Assembly: GCF_006442815.1 (NCBI RefSeq)
Contig: NZ_VFVL01000025.1
Coordinates: 29,453-93,452 of the forward strand
DNA: 64,000 nucleotides
Direction of reading: 5' to 3'
Origin: Mesorhizobium sp. B2-4-3
Lineage (GTDB): Bacteria; Pseudomonadota; Alphaproteobacteria; Rhizobiales; Rhizobiaceae
This document shows, in pieces, positions 41,542-51,317 of this stretch (its first letter is position 1; the number at the start of each line of letters is the position of its first letter). The notes beneath the pieces are model-generated. The model did no database searches and was not told the DNA's origin. It was given only the letters and a program-made list of their open reading frames with translations. The translations under genes and the position numbers were made by a program.

Positions 41542-41564
41542 TTTTTACTTAGGTGATGTAAAAA
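41542..41564. promoter_or_regulatory. Operator dyad of the RES/Xre operon
   Basis: TTTTTAC (41542-41548) and GTAAAAA (41558-41564) are perfect inverted arms with a nine-base spacer, 18-40 bases upstream of the antitoxin ATG. Antitoxins of this class repress their own operon, so this is a likely binding site. Confidence 0.6.
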
Positions 41565-41612
41565 TAAGCCCAATCCGCGCGCAATTCAAGCGCAGCGGAT
41601 AGCCGGAGCAGT

Positions 41613-42854
41613 CTAACGCCTTCTCCTCGGCTTCTCCAAAAGCGCCACGGCCTCGACATGCGACGACCACAGAAACTGGTCGATTGGGGTGAGACTCTTC
41701 AGCGTGTAGCCGCCATCGAGAAGAATCCGCAGATCGCGCGCCAGCGTCACCGGATTGCAGGAGACGGCGGCGACCAGCGGCACGTCGGAACGGGCGATCT
41801 GCTTCGACTGGTCCTCGGCGCCGGCGCGCGGCGGATCGAAGACCACTCCGTCGAAGAGGTTCAACTCCTTGAAGGTCAGCGGCCGGCGGAACAGGTCGCG
41901 GCGTTCGCTGGTCACGCGCTTCAGGCCGCCGGCGAAGCGGAAGGCGCGGTCGAGCGCTGCGAGCGCCGGCGCATCGCCTTCGACGGCATGGACTTCCGAC
42001 CTCGCGCTGAGCCGCAGCGCGAAGCTGCCGCAGCCGGCAAACAGGTCCGCGACCTTCCTGGCGCGCGACAGATGCTGGCCGACAAGGTTCGCCATCGCCT
42101 GCTCGGCGGCTTCCGTCGCCTGCAGGAAGGCGCCGGGCGGCACGGCGACGGCGACCGATCCGAACTGCACCACCGGCTTCTTCGGCTCGACGACGATCTC
42201 GCCGTCGACGGAAAGCCGCGCCAGACCTTCGGCCATCACGAAATTCGACGCGATGCGGCGCTGGTGGTCGCCAAGCTTGCCGGCATCATGGACGGCAATG
42301 TCGAGGCCCGAAGCCGTGACGGTCACCGTCATATGGAACGCCTTCGGCGTGGCGCAGACCAGGTCGGCCAGGGCGCGCAATTTATCGAGCGCCGAGACGA
42401 TCGTCGGCAGCGAGATCGGGCATTCCTCGATCGGGATAATCTCGGAAGACAGCGCGCGCACGAAGCCGAGCAGCATGCCGGCGTCCGTGCGCCTGGCGCT
42501 GAAGGTGACGCGGCGGCGGGTATGCGGCGCGCAAGGCACCAGCGCAGCGATCTCGCAAGCAATGCCCTTGGCCTTCAGCGCGTGCACAACCTTCTCGCGC
42601 TTCCATTGCCGGTAGGCTTCAGCCTCGTAATGCTGCAGCGCGCAGCCGCCGCATTCGGTGAAATGGCGGCAGGCCGGATCGATCCTGAGCGGCGAGGCTT
42701 CCAATACCGACATCAGCGCGGCGCGGTCCTTCTGGCGCGCGGCCGTTACCGTTTCGCCCGGCAGCGTGAACGGGATGAAGACCTCCCCGTCTTCGGCATT
42801 GGCGATACCGTCGCCCTGCGAGCCCAGCCTTGCAACGGTGAAGCGTGTGCTCAT
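41613..42854 (-). CDS. 23S rRNA (uracil-5-)-methyltransferase, RlmD/RumA type
   Basis: A 413-residue RNA methyltransferase. A short TRAM-like N-terminus ('VARLGSQGDGIANAEDGEVF') is followed by the iron-sulfur cysteines in 'CRHFTECGGCALQHY', the SAM-binding 'VADLFAGCGSFALRLS', the 'VVFDPPRAGAEDQ' motif, and the catalytic Cys in 'AAVSCNPVTLARD'. It makes 5-methyluridine in rRNA. The ATG 42854 overlaps the TlyA stop by four bases. Confidence 0.9.
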   Translation of the reverse strand: MSTRFTVARLGSQGDGIANAEDGEVFIPFTLPGETVTAARQKDRAALMSVLEASPLRIDPACRHFTECGGCALQHYEAEAYRQWKREKVVHALKAKGIACEIAALVPCAPHTRRRVTFSARRTDAGMLLGFVRALSSEIIPIEECPISLPTIVSALDKLRALADLVCATPKAFHMTVTVTASGLDIAVHDAGKLGDHQRRIASNFVMAEGLARLSVDGEIVVEPKKPVVQFGSVAVAVPPGAFLQATEAAEQAMANLVGQHLSRARKVADLFAGCGSFALRLSARSEVHAVEGDAPALAALDRAFRFAGGLKRVTSERRDLFRRPLTFKELNLFDGVVFDPPRAGAEDQSKQIARSDVPLVAAVSCNPVTLARDLRILLDGGYTLKSLTPIDQFLWSSHVEAVALLEKPRRRR

Positions 42855-43618
42855 CGCCCGTCCTTCATGGCGGCGAGCAGGAACTCGCGGTTGCCGTCGC
42901 CGCCTTCGATCGGCGACGGCTGGAGTCCCAGCACGCGCCAGCCGGGAATGCCGGCCAGCCAGTCGCGCAAATTTGCGGCAATCCGGTCGGCATCGCCCGG
43001 ATCCTTGAGCAGGCCGCCCTTGCCGATGGCCTCGCGCCCGGCCTCGAATTGCGGCTTGACCAGCAGAACTGCCTTGGCGCCATCGCCCGCCAATTCCAGC
43101 GCCGGCGGCAGCGCCAGCTTCAGCGAGATGAAGCTGACGTCGCAGACAAGGAAACCGGGAACGCGGCCGCCGAGATCGGCTGCCGTCAGGTCGCGGGCGT
43201 TCAGCCCTTCGATCACCGTCACGCACGGGTCGCCGGCAACGTCGGGGTGGATCTGGCCATGGCCGACATCGATCGCTGTGACATGGGCCGCGCCGCGCTC
43301 GAGCAGCACCTGGGTGAAGCCGCCGGTCGAGGCGCCGATGTCGAGCGCCTCGCTTCCGCAAGGATCGAGGCCGAAACGGTCGAGGCCGGCGATCAGCTTC
43401 AGCGCCGCGCGCGACACATAGGCCTGCGCCGGATCGTCGATGGCGATCAGGCAGTCCGGCGCGACAGGCTGGCCGGGCTTGCGGGCAACGGCGCCGTCAA
43501 CCGTCACCGTGCCGCGCTCGATCGCGTCACGGGCGCGCGAACGGCTGGCAAACAGACCGCGCCCGACGAGCAGTTCGTCGAGCCGCTGGCGCCGGCTGGC
43601 TGGCAAAGGGGAACTCAT
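42851..43618 (-). CDS. tlyA: TlyA-family rRNA 2'-O-methyltransferase
   Basis: A 255-residue protein with an N-terminal S4 RNA-binding domain ('RQRLDELLVGRGLFASRSRA', 'VTVDGAVARKPGQPV') and an FtsJ-like methyltransferase domain ('EALDIGASTGGFTQVLLERG', 'FLVCDVSFISLKLALPP', 'VLLVKPQFEAGREA'). TlyA methylates ribose of 16S and 23S rRNA in mycobacteria; in proteobacteria it is often mislabelled haemolysin. It is translationally coupled to the next methyltransferase, and dxs lies upstream on the same strand. Confidence 0.9.
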   Translation of the reverse strand: MSSPLPASRRQRLDELLVGRGLFASRSRARDAIERGTVTVDGAVARKPGQPVAPDCLIAIDDPAQAYVSRAALKLIAGLDRFGLDPCGSEALDIGASTGGFTQVLLERGAAHVTAIDVGHGQIHPDVAGDPCVTVIEGLNARDLTAADLGGRVPGFLVCDVSFISLKLALPPALELAGDGAKAVLLVKPQFEAGREAIGKGGLLKDPGDADRIAANLRDWLAGIPGWRVLGLQPSPIEGGDGNREFLLAAMKDGR

Positions 43619-43726
43619 CGGCCTTCATTGGCGAAAGCCGGGCGCGAACGCAATGGTTGAATATGGCGCAAGGGGCTGCAGAATGCCGACAGGAACGGGC
43701 CGTTCGTCAGCCGGTGGAGGTGGGCA

Positions 43727-44128
43727 ATGCTGAAGGGTACCTGTCATTGCGGCGCAGTTCATTGGACGCTGGAAGGCGATCCCGGTGGAATCACCGCATG
43801 CAATTGCACGCTTTGCCGTCGCTACGGAGCGCTCTGGGCCTATGACTATGTCGACGAGCGCATCCGCGTCGCCGGACCGCTGAAATCGTACACACGCGCC
43901 GAGGTGGCGGAGCCCGCGCTGGAAATCCTGTTCTGTCCGACCTGCGCCTGCGTGGTCGCCTGGCGTGGCCTGCGCTCCGGCGAAAGCGGCCGCACGCGTA
44001 TCGCCGTCAATGTCAGGCTTGCGCCGCCCGAGGAGGTCGCCGACCTGCCGATCGACCATTTCGACGGCTTGGATAGTTTCGACGACCTGCCGCGCGACGG
44101 CCGCTGCGTGCGCGATATGTGGTTCTAA
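43727..44128 (+). CDS. GFA-family (glutathione-dependent formaldehyde-activating) protein
   Basis: A 133-residue zinc protein of the GFA/Mss4-like fold. Zinc-binding Cys motifs are 'GTCHCGAVHW', 'CNCTLCRRYG' and 'FCPTCACVVAW'. The family binds glutathione or related thiols; the real substrate of this member is unknown. It overlaps the small minus-strand gene end to end by four bases. Confidence 0.88.
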   Translation: MLKGTCHCGAVHWTLEGDPGGITACNCTLCRRYGALWAYDYVDERIRVAGPLKSYTRAEVAEPALEILFCPTCACVVAWRGLRSGESGRTRIAVNVRLAPPEEVADLPIDHFDGLDSFDDLPRDGRCVRDMWF

Positions 44129-44412
44129 AAAATAGTGCGCGAGACCTGGCGCTCGATGGCGGGCATCAGGCCGTCATTGCCGGAGGCTTCCTTGCGCGGC
44201 GGCTCAACCGGAGTGGGCGCGACGGGCGTAGCATCCGGCGGCACGACGAGTTGAGGAACCTGCTTATAGGAGAAGCCGCCGCGAATATTGCCCATCTTGC
44301 CGGCAACGATATCCAGCACCGCCTTTTCAAGGTTGCGGTCGTAACGCGTTTCGGCTGCCGCCGGCGCCGTCACGGCCGCCAAAAGGGCCACTCCGCACAG
44401 AAGCGCTTTCAT
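44125..44412 (-). CDS. Small periplasmic protein of unknown function
   Basis: A 95-residue protein with a signal peptide ('MKALLCGVALLAAVTAPAAA'). The mature part is short, with a helix ('RYDRNLEKAVLDIVAGKMGN'), a Pro-rich linker and a conserved-looking end. The start has GGGAGACAACCAAA before ATG. No family name is offered. Confidence 0.7.
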   Translation of the reverse strand: MKALLCGVALLAAVTAPAAAETRYDRNLEKAVLDIVAGKMGNIRGGFSYKQVPQLVVPPDATPVAPTPVEPPRKEASGNDGLMPAIERQVSRTIF

Positions 44413-44564
44413 TTTGGTTGTCTCCCTGCCTGGCTCGAGCTTCTAGCAGGGCGCCGTTGAAAATCGGCCAAGAGACAGGGTAAGCGAACCGCCAAACGGG
44501 AGCGTTAACAGATACCTACATCTGGCACCCGGCAAAAAATGATTCAGCGTCTTGACGTTCTGAT

Positions 44565-46469
44565 TCAGGCGCGGTGCGCCTGCACGCCGCGACCGAGCGC
44601 GGCGAAGACCGTGCGCACGATGCCTGCCGAATCCAGCCCGGCATCGGCATACATCTTCTCCGGCTTGGCATGGTCGGTGAACACGTCCGGCAGCACCAGC
44701 GGCCGCACCTTGAGGCCGCTTTCCAGCAGGCCTTCATGGGCGAGCAAATGCAGCACCTGGCTAGCAAAGCCGCCAATCGCGCCCTCCTCCACGGTCACCA
44801 GCACTTCGTGCGAGCGGGCGAGCCGGCGGATGAGATCTTCGTCCAGCGGCTTGGCGAAGCGGGCGTCGGCAACCGTGGTGGAGAGACCAGCCGCGCCGAG
44901 TTCCTCGGCGGCCAGAAGGCAATCCTGCAACCGGGTGCCGAAGGAAAGCAGCGCGACCTTGGTCCCTTCCTTGAGAATACGGCCCCTGCCGATCTCGAGC
45001 AGCGACCCGCGCTCCGGCATATCGACGCCGACGCCGTTGCCGCGCGGATAGCGGAAGGTGATCGGGCCGTCATCATAAGCCGCCGCGGTGCGCACCATGT
45101 GGCGAAGCTCCGCCTCATCGGCGGCGGCCATGACGACGAAGCCCGGCAGCGTGGCCAGGAAGGTCGTATCGAAAGCGCCGCAATGGGTGGCGCCGTCGGC
45201 GCCGACGAAACCGGCGCGGTCGATGGGAAAGCGCACCGGCAATTTCTGGATCGCGACGTCGTGGACGACCTGGTCGTAGGCGCGCTGCAGGAAGGTGGAA
45301 TAGATGGCGGCGAAGGGTTTGTAGCCTTCGGTGGCCAGCCCCGCGGCGAAGGTCACCGCATGCTGCTCGGCGATGCCGACGTCGAAAGTTCGCTTGGGAA
45401 ACACCTCGCCGAACAGATCGAGGCCGGTGCCGCTCGGCATGGCGGCGGTGATGGCGACGATACGGTCGTCCTCGCGCGCTTCCTGGATCAGGCTTTCGGC
45501 GAAGACCTTGGTGTAGGCGGGCGCGTTGGCCGGCGCCTTGGCCTGCGCGCCGGTGATGACGTCGAACTTGTTGACGCCGTGATATTTGTCGGCCGCGGCC
45601 TCCGCCGGCGCGTAGCCCTTGCCCTTTTGGGTCACGACATGGATCAGCACCGGGCCTTTGCCGTTGTCGCGGACGTTCCTCAGCACCGGGATCAGATGTT
45701 CGAGATTGTGCCCGTCGATGGGGCCGATGTGATAGAAGCCGAGCTCCTCGAACAAGGTGCCGCCGGTGACGTAGCCGCGCGCATGCTCGACCGCCCGGGT
45801 GATGGCGCGGTCGGCGCGCTTGCCGAGATAGGATGTCAGCTTCTTGCCGAAATCGCGTAAGCCCAGATAGGCCTTGCCGGAGGCGAGCCTGGCCAGATAG
45901 GCGCTCATGGCGCCGGTCGGCGGCGCGATCGACATGTCGTTGTCGTTGAGGATGACGATCAGCCGGGCATCGAGCGCGCCGGCATTGTTCATCGCCTCGA
46001 AGGCCATGCCGGCCGACATCGAGCCGTCGCCGATGACGGAAATGACATTGTTGCGGCCGCCCGACAGGTCGCGCGCCATGGCCATGCCGAGGCCGGCCGA
46101 AATCGAGGTCGAGGAGTGCGCGGCGCCGAACGGGTCGTATTCGCTCTCGGCGCGCCGGGTGAAACCGGAAAGGCCGCCTTCCTGGCGCAGCGTGCGGATG
46201 CGGTCGCGGCGGCCGGTCAGGATCTTGTGCGGATAGGCCTGGTGGCCGACATCCCAGATCAGCCGGTCCTGCGGCGTGTTGAAGACATAGTGCAGGGCAA
46301 CCGTCAGCTCGACGACGCCGAGGCCGGCGCCGAGGTGGCCGCCGGTCTGCGAGACGGCGTCGATCAGCTCGGCGCGCAGTTCCGCGGCAAATTGCGGCAG
46401 CGCGCCCTCATCAAGCGTCCGCAAATCCGCCGGAATGCGGACCTTGTCGAGCAGCGGCGTGTCTGGCTT
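44565..46469 (-). CDS. dxs: 1-deoxy-D-xylulose-5-phosphate synthase
   Basis: A 634-residue thiamine-diphosphate enzyme, first step of the MEP isoprenoid pathway (pyruvate plus glyceraldehyde-3-phosphate). The ThDP site is 'VIGDGSMSAGMAFEAMNNAG', with 'WDVGHQAYPHKILTGRRD' before it and the transketolase-type middle domain 'FDVGIAEQHAVTFAAGLAT'. The start is taken as GTG 46469 ('VKPDTPLLDKVRIPADLR'), which matches the family length; the open frame reaches a TTG 16 codons upstream. Confidence 0.94.
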   Translation of the reverse strand, partial: KPDTPLLDKVRIPADLRTLDEGALPQFAAELRAELIDAVSQTGGHLGAGLGVVELTVALHYVFNTPQDRLIWDVGHQAYPHKILTGRRDRIRTLRQEGGLSGFTRRAESEYDPFGAAHSSTSISAGLGMAMARDLSGGRNNVISVIGDGSMSAGMAFEAMNNAGALDARLIVILNDNDMSIAPPTGAMSAYLARLASGKAYLGLRDFGKKLTSYLGKRADRAITRAVEHARGYVTGGTLFEELGFYHIGPIDGHNLEHLIPVLRNVRDNGKGPVLIHVVTQKGKGYAPAEAAADKYHGVNKFDVITGAQAKAPANAPAYTKVFAESLIQEAREDDRIVAITAAMPSGTGLDLFGEVFPKRTFDVGIAEQHAVTFAAGLATEGYKPFAAIYSTFLQRAYDQVVHDVAIQKLPVRFPIDRAGFVGADGATHCGAFDTTFLATLPGFVVMAAADEAELRHMVRTAAAYDDGPITFRYPRGNGVGVDMPERGSLLEIGRGRILKEGTKVALLSFGTRLQDCLLAAEELGAAGLSTTVADARFAKPLDEDLIRRLARSHEVLVTVEEGAIGGFASQVLHLLAHEGLLESGLKVRPLVLPDVFTDHAKPEKMYADAGLDSAGIVRTVFAALGRGVQAHRA

Positions 46470-46599
46470 CACTCGGGCGCGTCCTGCCTTATCGATCGAA
46501 CACGGCGCTACCAGCAAATTGCGCCATAATCATGCGCGGGAATAGGCCGCCGGCGGGCGAATGTAAATGCGCGTCAGTGACGCGTGGGTTAAGCGACCG

Positions 46600-47520
46600 C
46601 TAGTTCTCCGGCAGCGGAATGAACTCTTCCTCATCGCCGGGAACGATATCGAAGCGGCCTGTCTTCCATTCCTGCTTGGCCTGTTCGATGCGTTCCTTGG
46701 AGGACGAGACGAAATTCCACCAGATGTAGCGCTTGGAGCCGAGCGAAGCCCCGCCGAACAGCATGAAATGCGCGCCGCGCTCGGAGGAAACGACGATCTC
46801 CTCGCCCGGCTTGAATACCAGGAGCCGCTCGGCCGGGAAAATATCGCCGGCGATCGAGACTTCGCCTTCCAGCGTGTAGATGGCGCGCTCCTCGGCATCG
46901 GCCGGGATTTTCACGCTCGCGCCCGCCGCCAGCCTGAGATCGGCGTAAAGCGTGTCCGAAGCGGTCGCCACGGGCGAGCGCAGGCCTGAGAATTCGCCGA
47001 TGACGACGCGGCCGCTGACGCCCTCGGCATCGATCTCGGGCAGGCGGGCCACCGACGTGTTCGCGAACACCGGGGCAATTTCCTCCTTGCCGTCGGGCAG
47101 CGCCAGCCAGGTCTGCAGGCCGGAGACCGACATCGGCGCGCCACGCAATTCCTGTGGCGTGCGCTCGGAATGGACGATACCACGCCCGGCGGTCATCAAA
47201 TTCACGTCGCCCGGCGCGATCACCATTTCAGTGCCGAGCGAGTCGCGATGCCTGATCTTGCCGTCGAACAGGTAGGTGACGGTGGAAAGCCCGATATGCG
47301 GATGCGGGCGCACGTCGAGCGCGTGGCCGGCACGCAGGATCGCCGGGCCCATGCGGTCGAAGAAGATGAACGGCCCGACCAGCCGGCGCTTCGCCGTCGG
47401 CAGGGCGCGACGCACCTCGAAGCCGCCAATATCCTTGGCGTTGGGGACGACCATCAGCTCGATCTGGTCGCAGGCGAAGGCATCGCCGGGTTCAGGGTCG
47501 TTTCCCGGAAAGAAGCTCAT
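46600..47520 (-). CDS. Pirin-family protein
   Basis: A 306-residue bicupin of the pirin family. The metal-binding N-terminal cupin shows 'LDVRPHPHIGLSTVTYLFDG' and 'VNLMTAGRGIVHSERTPQEL', with the His and Glu ligands. Bacterial pirins have been linked to quercetinase activity or enzyme regulation; no role is evident here. It is followed by DUF2277, xseB and a histone-deacetylase-like gene on the same strand. Confidence 0.9.
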   Translation of the reverse strand: MSFFPGNDPEPGDAFACDQIELMVVPNAKDIGGFEVRRALPTAKRRLVGPFIFFDRMGPAILRAGHALDVRPHPHIGLSTVTYLFDGKIRHRDSLGTEMVIAPGDVNLMTAGRGIVHSERTPQELRGAPMSVSGLQTWLALPDGKEEIAPVFANTSVARLPEIDAEGVSGRVVIGEFSGLRSPVATASDTLYADLRLAAGASVKIPADAEERAIYTLEGEVSIAGDIFPAERLLVFKPGEEIVVSSERGAHFMLFGGASLGSKRYIWWNFVSSSKERIEQAKQEWKTGRFDIVPGDEEEFIPLPEN

Positions 47521-47529
47521 GTCGGATCC

Positions 47530-47796
47530 TCAGGCGAAACGCAGCGCCGACCTGGCCTTCGCCTTGGCCGCCTCTTCCTCGCGGTTGCGCGGTTCCTGTG
47601 TGGTCTCGAGCGAATCGATCAATTCGCGCGCGACAGCCGTGATCGCCTCGACGGCATGGTGGAAGGCATGCTCGTTGCGCTTGGAGGGCTTGGTCGAGCC
47701 GCTCAGCTTGCGCACGAATTGCAGCGCGGCGTCATGCACTTCGTCATTGGTCGCCGGCGGCTCGAAATTGGCCAGGGTCTTGATGTTGCGGCACAT
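47530..47796 (-). CDS. DUF2277 protein
   Basis: An 88-residue protein starting 'MCRNIKTLANFEPPATNDEV', the signature of DUF2277, with 'LQFVRKLSGSTKPSKRNEHA' after it. Function unknown. Small and basic with an Ala/Glu-rich tail. Confidence 0.88.
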   Translation of the reverse strand: MCRNIKTLANFEPPATNDEVHDAALQFVRKLSGSTKPSKRNEHAFHHAVEAITAVARELIDSLETTQEPRNREEEAAKAKARSALRFA

Positions 47797-47840
47797 GGCT
47801 TGAACTCCTTACCTGCTTTCTCTGCCCACCCTATTGCAAA

Positions 47841-48092
47841 TCAGTCGGCGTCCAACGGCTCCGTTCCCACCGGCTTGCCGTCGCGCGACAGCCTGATCTT
47901 CTCGACCTTGTCCTCGGCCGCTTTCAGCAGCCTGTCGCAATGCGCCTTCAGCGCCTCGCCGCGCTCATAGATCTTGATCGACTGGTCGAGCGGGACGTCG
48001 CCGCGCTCCAGATCATCGACGATCTTCTCCAGCGCGTCGAGCGCCTGTTCGAAGCTCATCGCCTTGACGTCCTCATTGCCTTCCACTGCCAT
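47841..48092 (-). CDS. xseB: Exodeoxyribonuclease VII small subunit
   Basis: An 83-residue helical protein. The family pattern 'SFEQALDALEKIVDDLERGD', 'VPLDQSIKIYERGEALKAHC' is complete. With XseA it forms exonuclease VII, which degrades single-stranded DNA. It starts three bases after the stop of the histone-deacetylase-like gene, as often seen in Rhizobiales. Confidence 0.93.
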   Translation of the reverse strand: MAVEGNEDVKAMSFEQALDALEKIVDDLERGDVPLDQSIKIYERGEALKAHCDRLLKAAEDKVEKIRLSRDGKPVGTEPLDAD

Positions 48093-48095
48093 GCT

Positions 48096-49022
<927 letters not shown>

Positions 49023-49139
49023 GGCGCCTAATCTAGGCACCGGCGGCGCGGATGACCATGTTTGAAAGCCGAATGGCTGGGGAAAATTGCGCCAGCCCGT
49101 GTCGCTGACGACATTGGCGCGGCCCAAGCTTCGCGGTAA

Positions 49140-49312
49140 GGTCTCCTCGCTGCCTGGTACCCGCGACGCGGGAGAATCGGGAACACGGTTGAACTCCGTG
49201 GCGTGCCCAACGCTGTGAGGGGGACCGCGCCGGCAAAGCCACTGTCGATGACGGGAAGGCGCCGGATGCGGGACGATCCCAAGCCAGAAGACCGGCCCGG
49301 CAGACATGGTTT
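49140..49312 (+). ncRNA. Cobalamin riboswitch
   Basis: A region with the hallmarks of the adenosylcobalamin aptamer: GGTACCCGC-type opening, a GC-rich hairpin (GAACACGGTTGAACTCCGTG), 'GCCACTG' at 49238-49244, and the B12 box AAGCCAGAAGACCGGCC at 49281-49297. It ends about 45 bases before bluB, whose product makes the lower ligand of B12, so the gene is expected to be switched off when cobalamin is plentiful. Boundaries are approximate. Confidence 0.9.
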
Positions 49313-49357
49313 TCCGCTTGGTCAGGCGGGGGACTGCTTGTCGCAAGGGGAAAAGCG

Positions 49358-50107
49358 ATGACGGCAGCAGCGATCGCCGCGAGCGGCGACGACTTTGACC
49401 AATTGGCGCGCGACGCGGTCTACCGGGCGATGTTCACCAGGCGTGACGTGCGCAGCCATTTCACAGCCGACGATCTTGACGATGCCGTGCTGGCGCGGCT
49501 CATCACCGCCGCGCACCATGCGCCGTCGGTCGGCTACATGCAGCCTTGGAATTTCATCGTCATCCGCGACGCCGCAAGGCGGCGGCAGGTGCGCGACCTG
49601 TTCCTCGCCGCGCGCGAGCAGGAATTGCCGGCGATCGAGGCGGAACGGCAGGCGCTCTACCGTAAGCTGAAGCTCGAAGGCATCTGCGAGAGCGCGCTCA
49701 ATCTGTGCATCACCTGCGACCGGCAGCGGTCGAAGGATTCGCCGCTCGGGCGCTGGCACAATCCGGAGATGGACCTCTACAGCACCGTCTGCGCGGTGCA
49801 GAATTTCTGGCTGGCGGCGCGGGCCGAAGGTGTCGGCGTCGGCTGGGTCAGCATCATCGAGACGGAAGCGCTGAAGCAGCTCTTGTCGATCCCGGAGCAT
49901 GTCACGCCGATCGCCTATCTGTGCGTCGGCCGCGTCTCCGCCTTCGCGCCGAAGCCGGACCTCGAGGCGCATGGCTGGGGCAAGCGCCTGCCGCTGCCTG
50001 AGCTGGTGATGAGCGAGACTTTCCGCGGCGCCGGCGAAGCGCCGCTCAAATCGGCGATCGCAAGGCTAGAGCCGGATGATTTCAGGTCGAATCGACCTGA
50101 AATCTGA
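49358..50107 (+). CDS. bluB: 5,6-dimethylbenzimidazole synthase
   Basis: A 249-residue flavin-destructase of the nitroreductase fold. It matches BluB in 'FTRRDVRSHFTADDLDDAVL', 'AHHAPSVGYMQPWNFIVIRD' and 'EGVGVGWVSIIETEALKQLL'. It cuts FMNH2 to make dimethylbenzimidazole, the lower ligand of cobalamin. Start ATG 49358 follows AAGGGGAAAAGCG. It sits behind a cobalamin riboswitch. The last 10 or so codons lie in a palindromic repeat (50078-50104), so the natural C-terminus may have been extended or changed. Confidence 0.93.
   Translation: MTAAAIAASGDDFDQLARDAVYRAMFTRRDVRSHFTADDLDDAVLARLITAAHHAPSVGYMQPWNFIVIRDAARRRQVRDLFLAAREQELPAIEAERQALYRKLKLEGICESALNLCITCDRQRSKDSPLGRWHNPEMDLYSTVCAVQNFWLAARAEGVGVGWVSIIETEALKQLLSIPEHVTPIAYLCVGRVSAFAPKPDLEAHGWGKRLPLPELVMSETFRGAGEAPLKSAIARLEPDDFRSNRPEI
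50078..50104. repeat. Perfect palindrome inside the 3' end of bluB
   Basis: Thirteen-base arms (GATTTCAGGTCGA and TCGACCTGAAATC) around one base. It is followed at once by another palindromic element, and together they look like a mosaic repeat inserted at the gene end. Confidence 0.75.
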
Positions 50108-50109
50108 AT

Positions 50110-50186
50110 CCGTCTCTAAATCAAAGAGATAGAGCATGATGTCGTCCGAAACCGCTTCACACTTTTCGGCATCATGCTCTAGACGG
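50110..50186. repeat. Palindromic intergenic repeat (RIME-like), copy 2
   Basis: AGAGCATGAT (50131-50140) pairs with ATCATGCTCT (50171-50180), with an inner CCGAAA/TTTCGG pair and outer CCGTCT/AGACGG. It shares the GCATGAT...CCGAAA...TTTTCGG...ATCATGC skeleton with the element at 39471-39516. Confidence 0.7.
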
Positions 50187-50202
50187 TCCTTCGAAATCCT
50201 GA

Positions 50203-51186
50203 TCAAGCGGCCCGGGGCGTATCCCAGCGCGAGCCGCCGCCGAACGAGCCCAGCGACTTGTCGCGCAGTTCCCTGAACTTGGACGAGGCCTCGGCGAGCC
50301 GGTGGTCCCATTCGGGATTGGGCACCTGGCCCTCGATGGCTTCGAAATAGACCTGCATCAGCGAGGCGATGGCGAAGGGCTCGATGAAGGCTGCCTTGAA
50401 CGCCCAGGCAAAGACGATGGCGAGCACGAAAGCCCAGCCGGCAAGCTGACCCGGCATGACCCAGAGGATCGCGGCCGCAGGCGCCAGCATCAACAGGAAG
50501 ATGACGAAGGACACGCCCCACATTATCGCCGCCAGCCAGATGGCGTTCTTGACCATGTGCTTGCCGTTCTGTGCATAGAGCACGACGCCCTGCCGCGCCG
50601 TCTCGAAGGGCGAGTTTGAATTGATGCGGATGTTGTAGCCGAGGATGATCTCGTCGACATAGGTCAGCGACAGGCGGATGACCGTGTTGATGAAGCCGAC
50701 GATACCGCTCAGGCCTGGAATGGGCAGGAAGGCGGCGATGCCGCCGATCAGGCCGGTGATAGCGCGGATGGCGCCCTTGACCAGTTGGTCGACGACGAAA
50801 AGGATGTTGGCCTCGGCGAAACGCTGGGTGACCACTTCCTTGGCATAGGCGATCTGGCCCTGGCCGTCGGGAATGTCATGGCCGTCGATCAGATGCACCA
50901 TGACGGCGATATGGCCCGCCTTCAGCACATAGAGGATGTATTCGCGGATCCAGTAGACGGCGATCGACACGACGCCGAAGCCGACCACGCCGCCCCAGAG
51001 CGCGAAGGACATCGGCCCGTCCGGATCGGTCGAGATGTGGCCGACGCCGTAGCCGACGCTGGCGCCCGTGCCGGTCGCCATGATGTAGGCGATCGTGATG
51101 CCGAAGTAGACGATCATGCGAAAGACGATGAACGGCCATGTCCGAATCATGATGGACACCGACCTGGCGATGCTGAAGTCCCACAT
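50203..51186 (-). CDS. Conserved multi-pass membrane protein of unknown function
   Basis: A 327-residue integral membrane protein with about six to eight hydrophobic segments, among them 'FIVFRMIVYFGITIAYIMAT', 'AIRAITGLIGGIAAFLPIPG' and 'FVIFLLMLAPAAAILWVMPG'. The N-terminus 'MWDFSIARSVSIMIRTWPFI' is polar then hydrophobic. No transporter family motif is seen. The C-terminal 55 residues are soluble. Separate transcription unit between repeats and the TetR gene. Confidence 0.75.
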   Translation of the reverse strand: MWDFSIARSVSIMIRTWPFIVFRMIVYFGITIAYIMATGTGASVGYGVGHISTDPDGPMSFALWGGVVGFGVVSIAVYWIREYILYVLKAGHIAVMVHLIDGHDIPDGQGQIAYAKEVVTQRFAEANILFVVDQLVKGAIRAITGLIGGIAAFLPIPGLSGIVGFINTVIRLSLTYVDEIILGYNIRINSNSPFETARQGVVLYAQNGKHMVKNAIWLAAIMWGVSFVIFLLMLAPAAAILWVMPGQLAGWAFVLAIVFAWAFKAAFIEPFAIASLMQVYFEAIEGQVPNPEWDHRLAEASSKFRELRDKSLGSFGGGSRWDTPRAA

Positions 51187-51317
51187 GCCCCGACTCTCCC
51201 ACCCTTAAGAGAATGGCCCAGGAGCATGCGCTCGCCCCGTCGATTGTCAATCGCGGCAGGGTTGCGCCGGCCCGAAACCGGTGCACAAGCCGGTGGCTTG
51301 GTTACCCGAGCGTGCCG

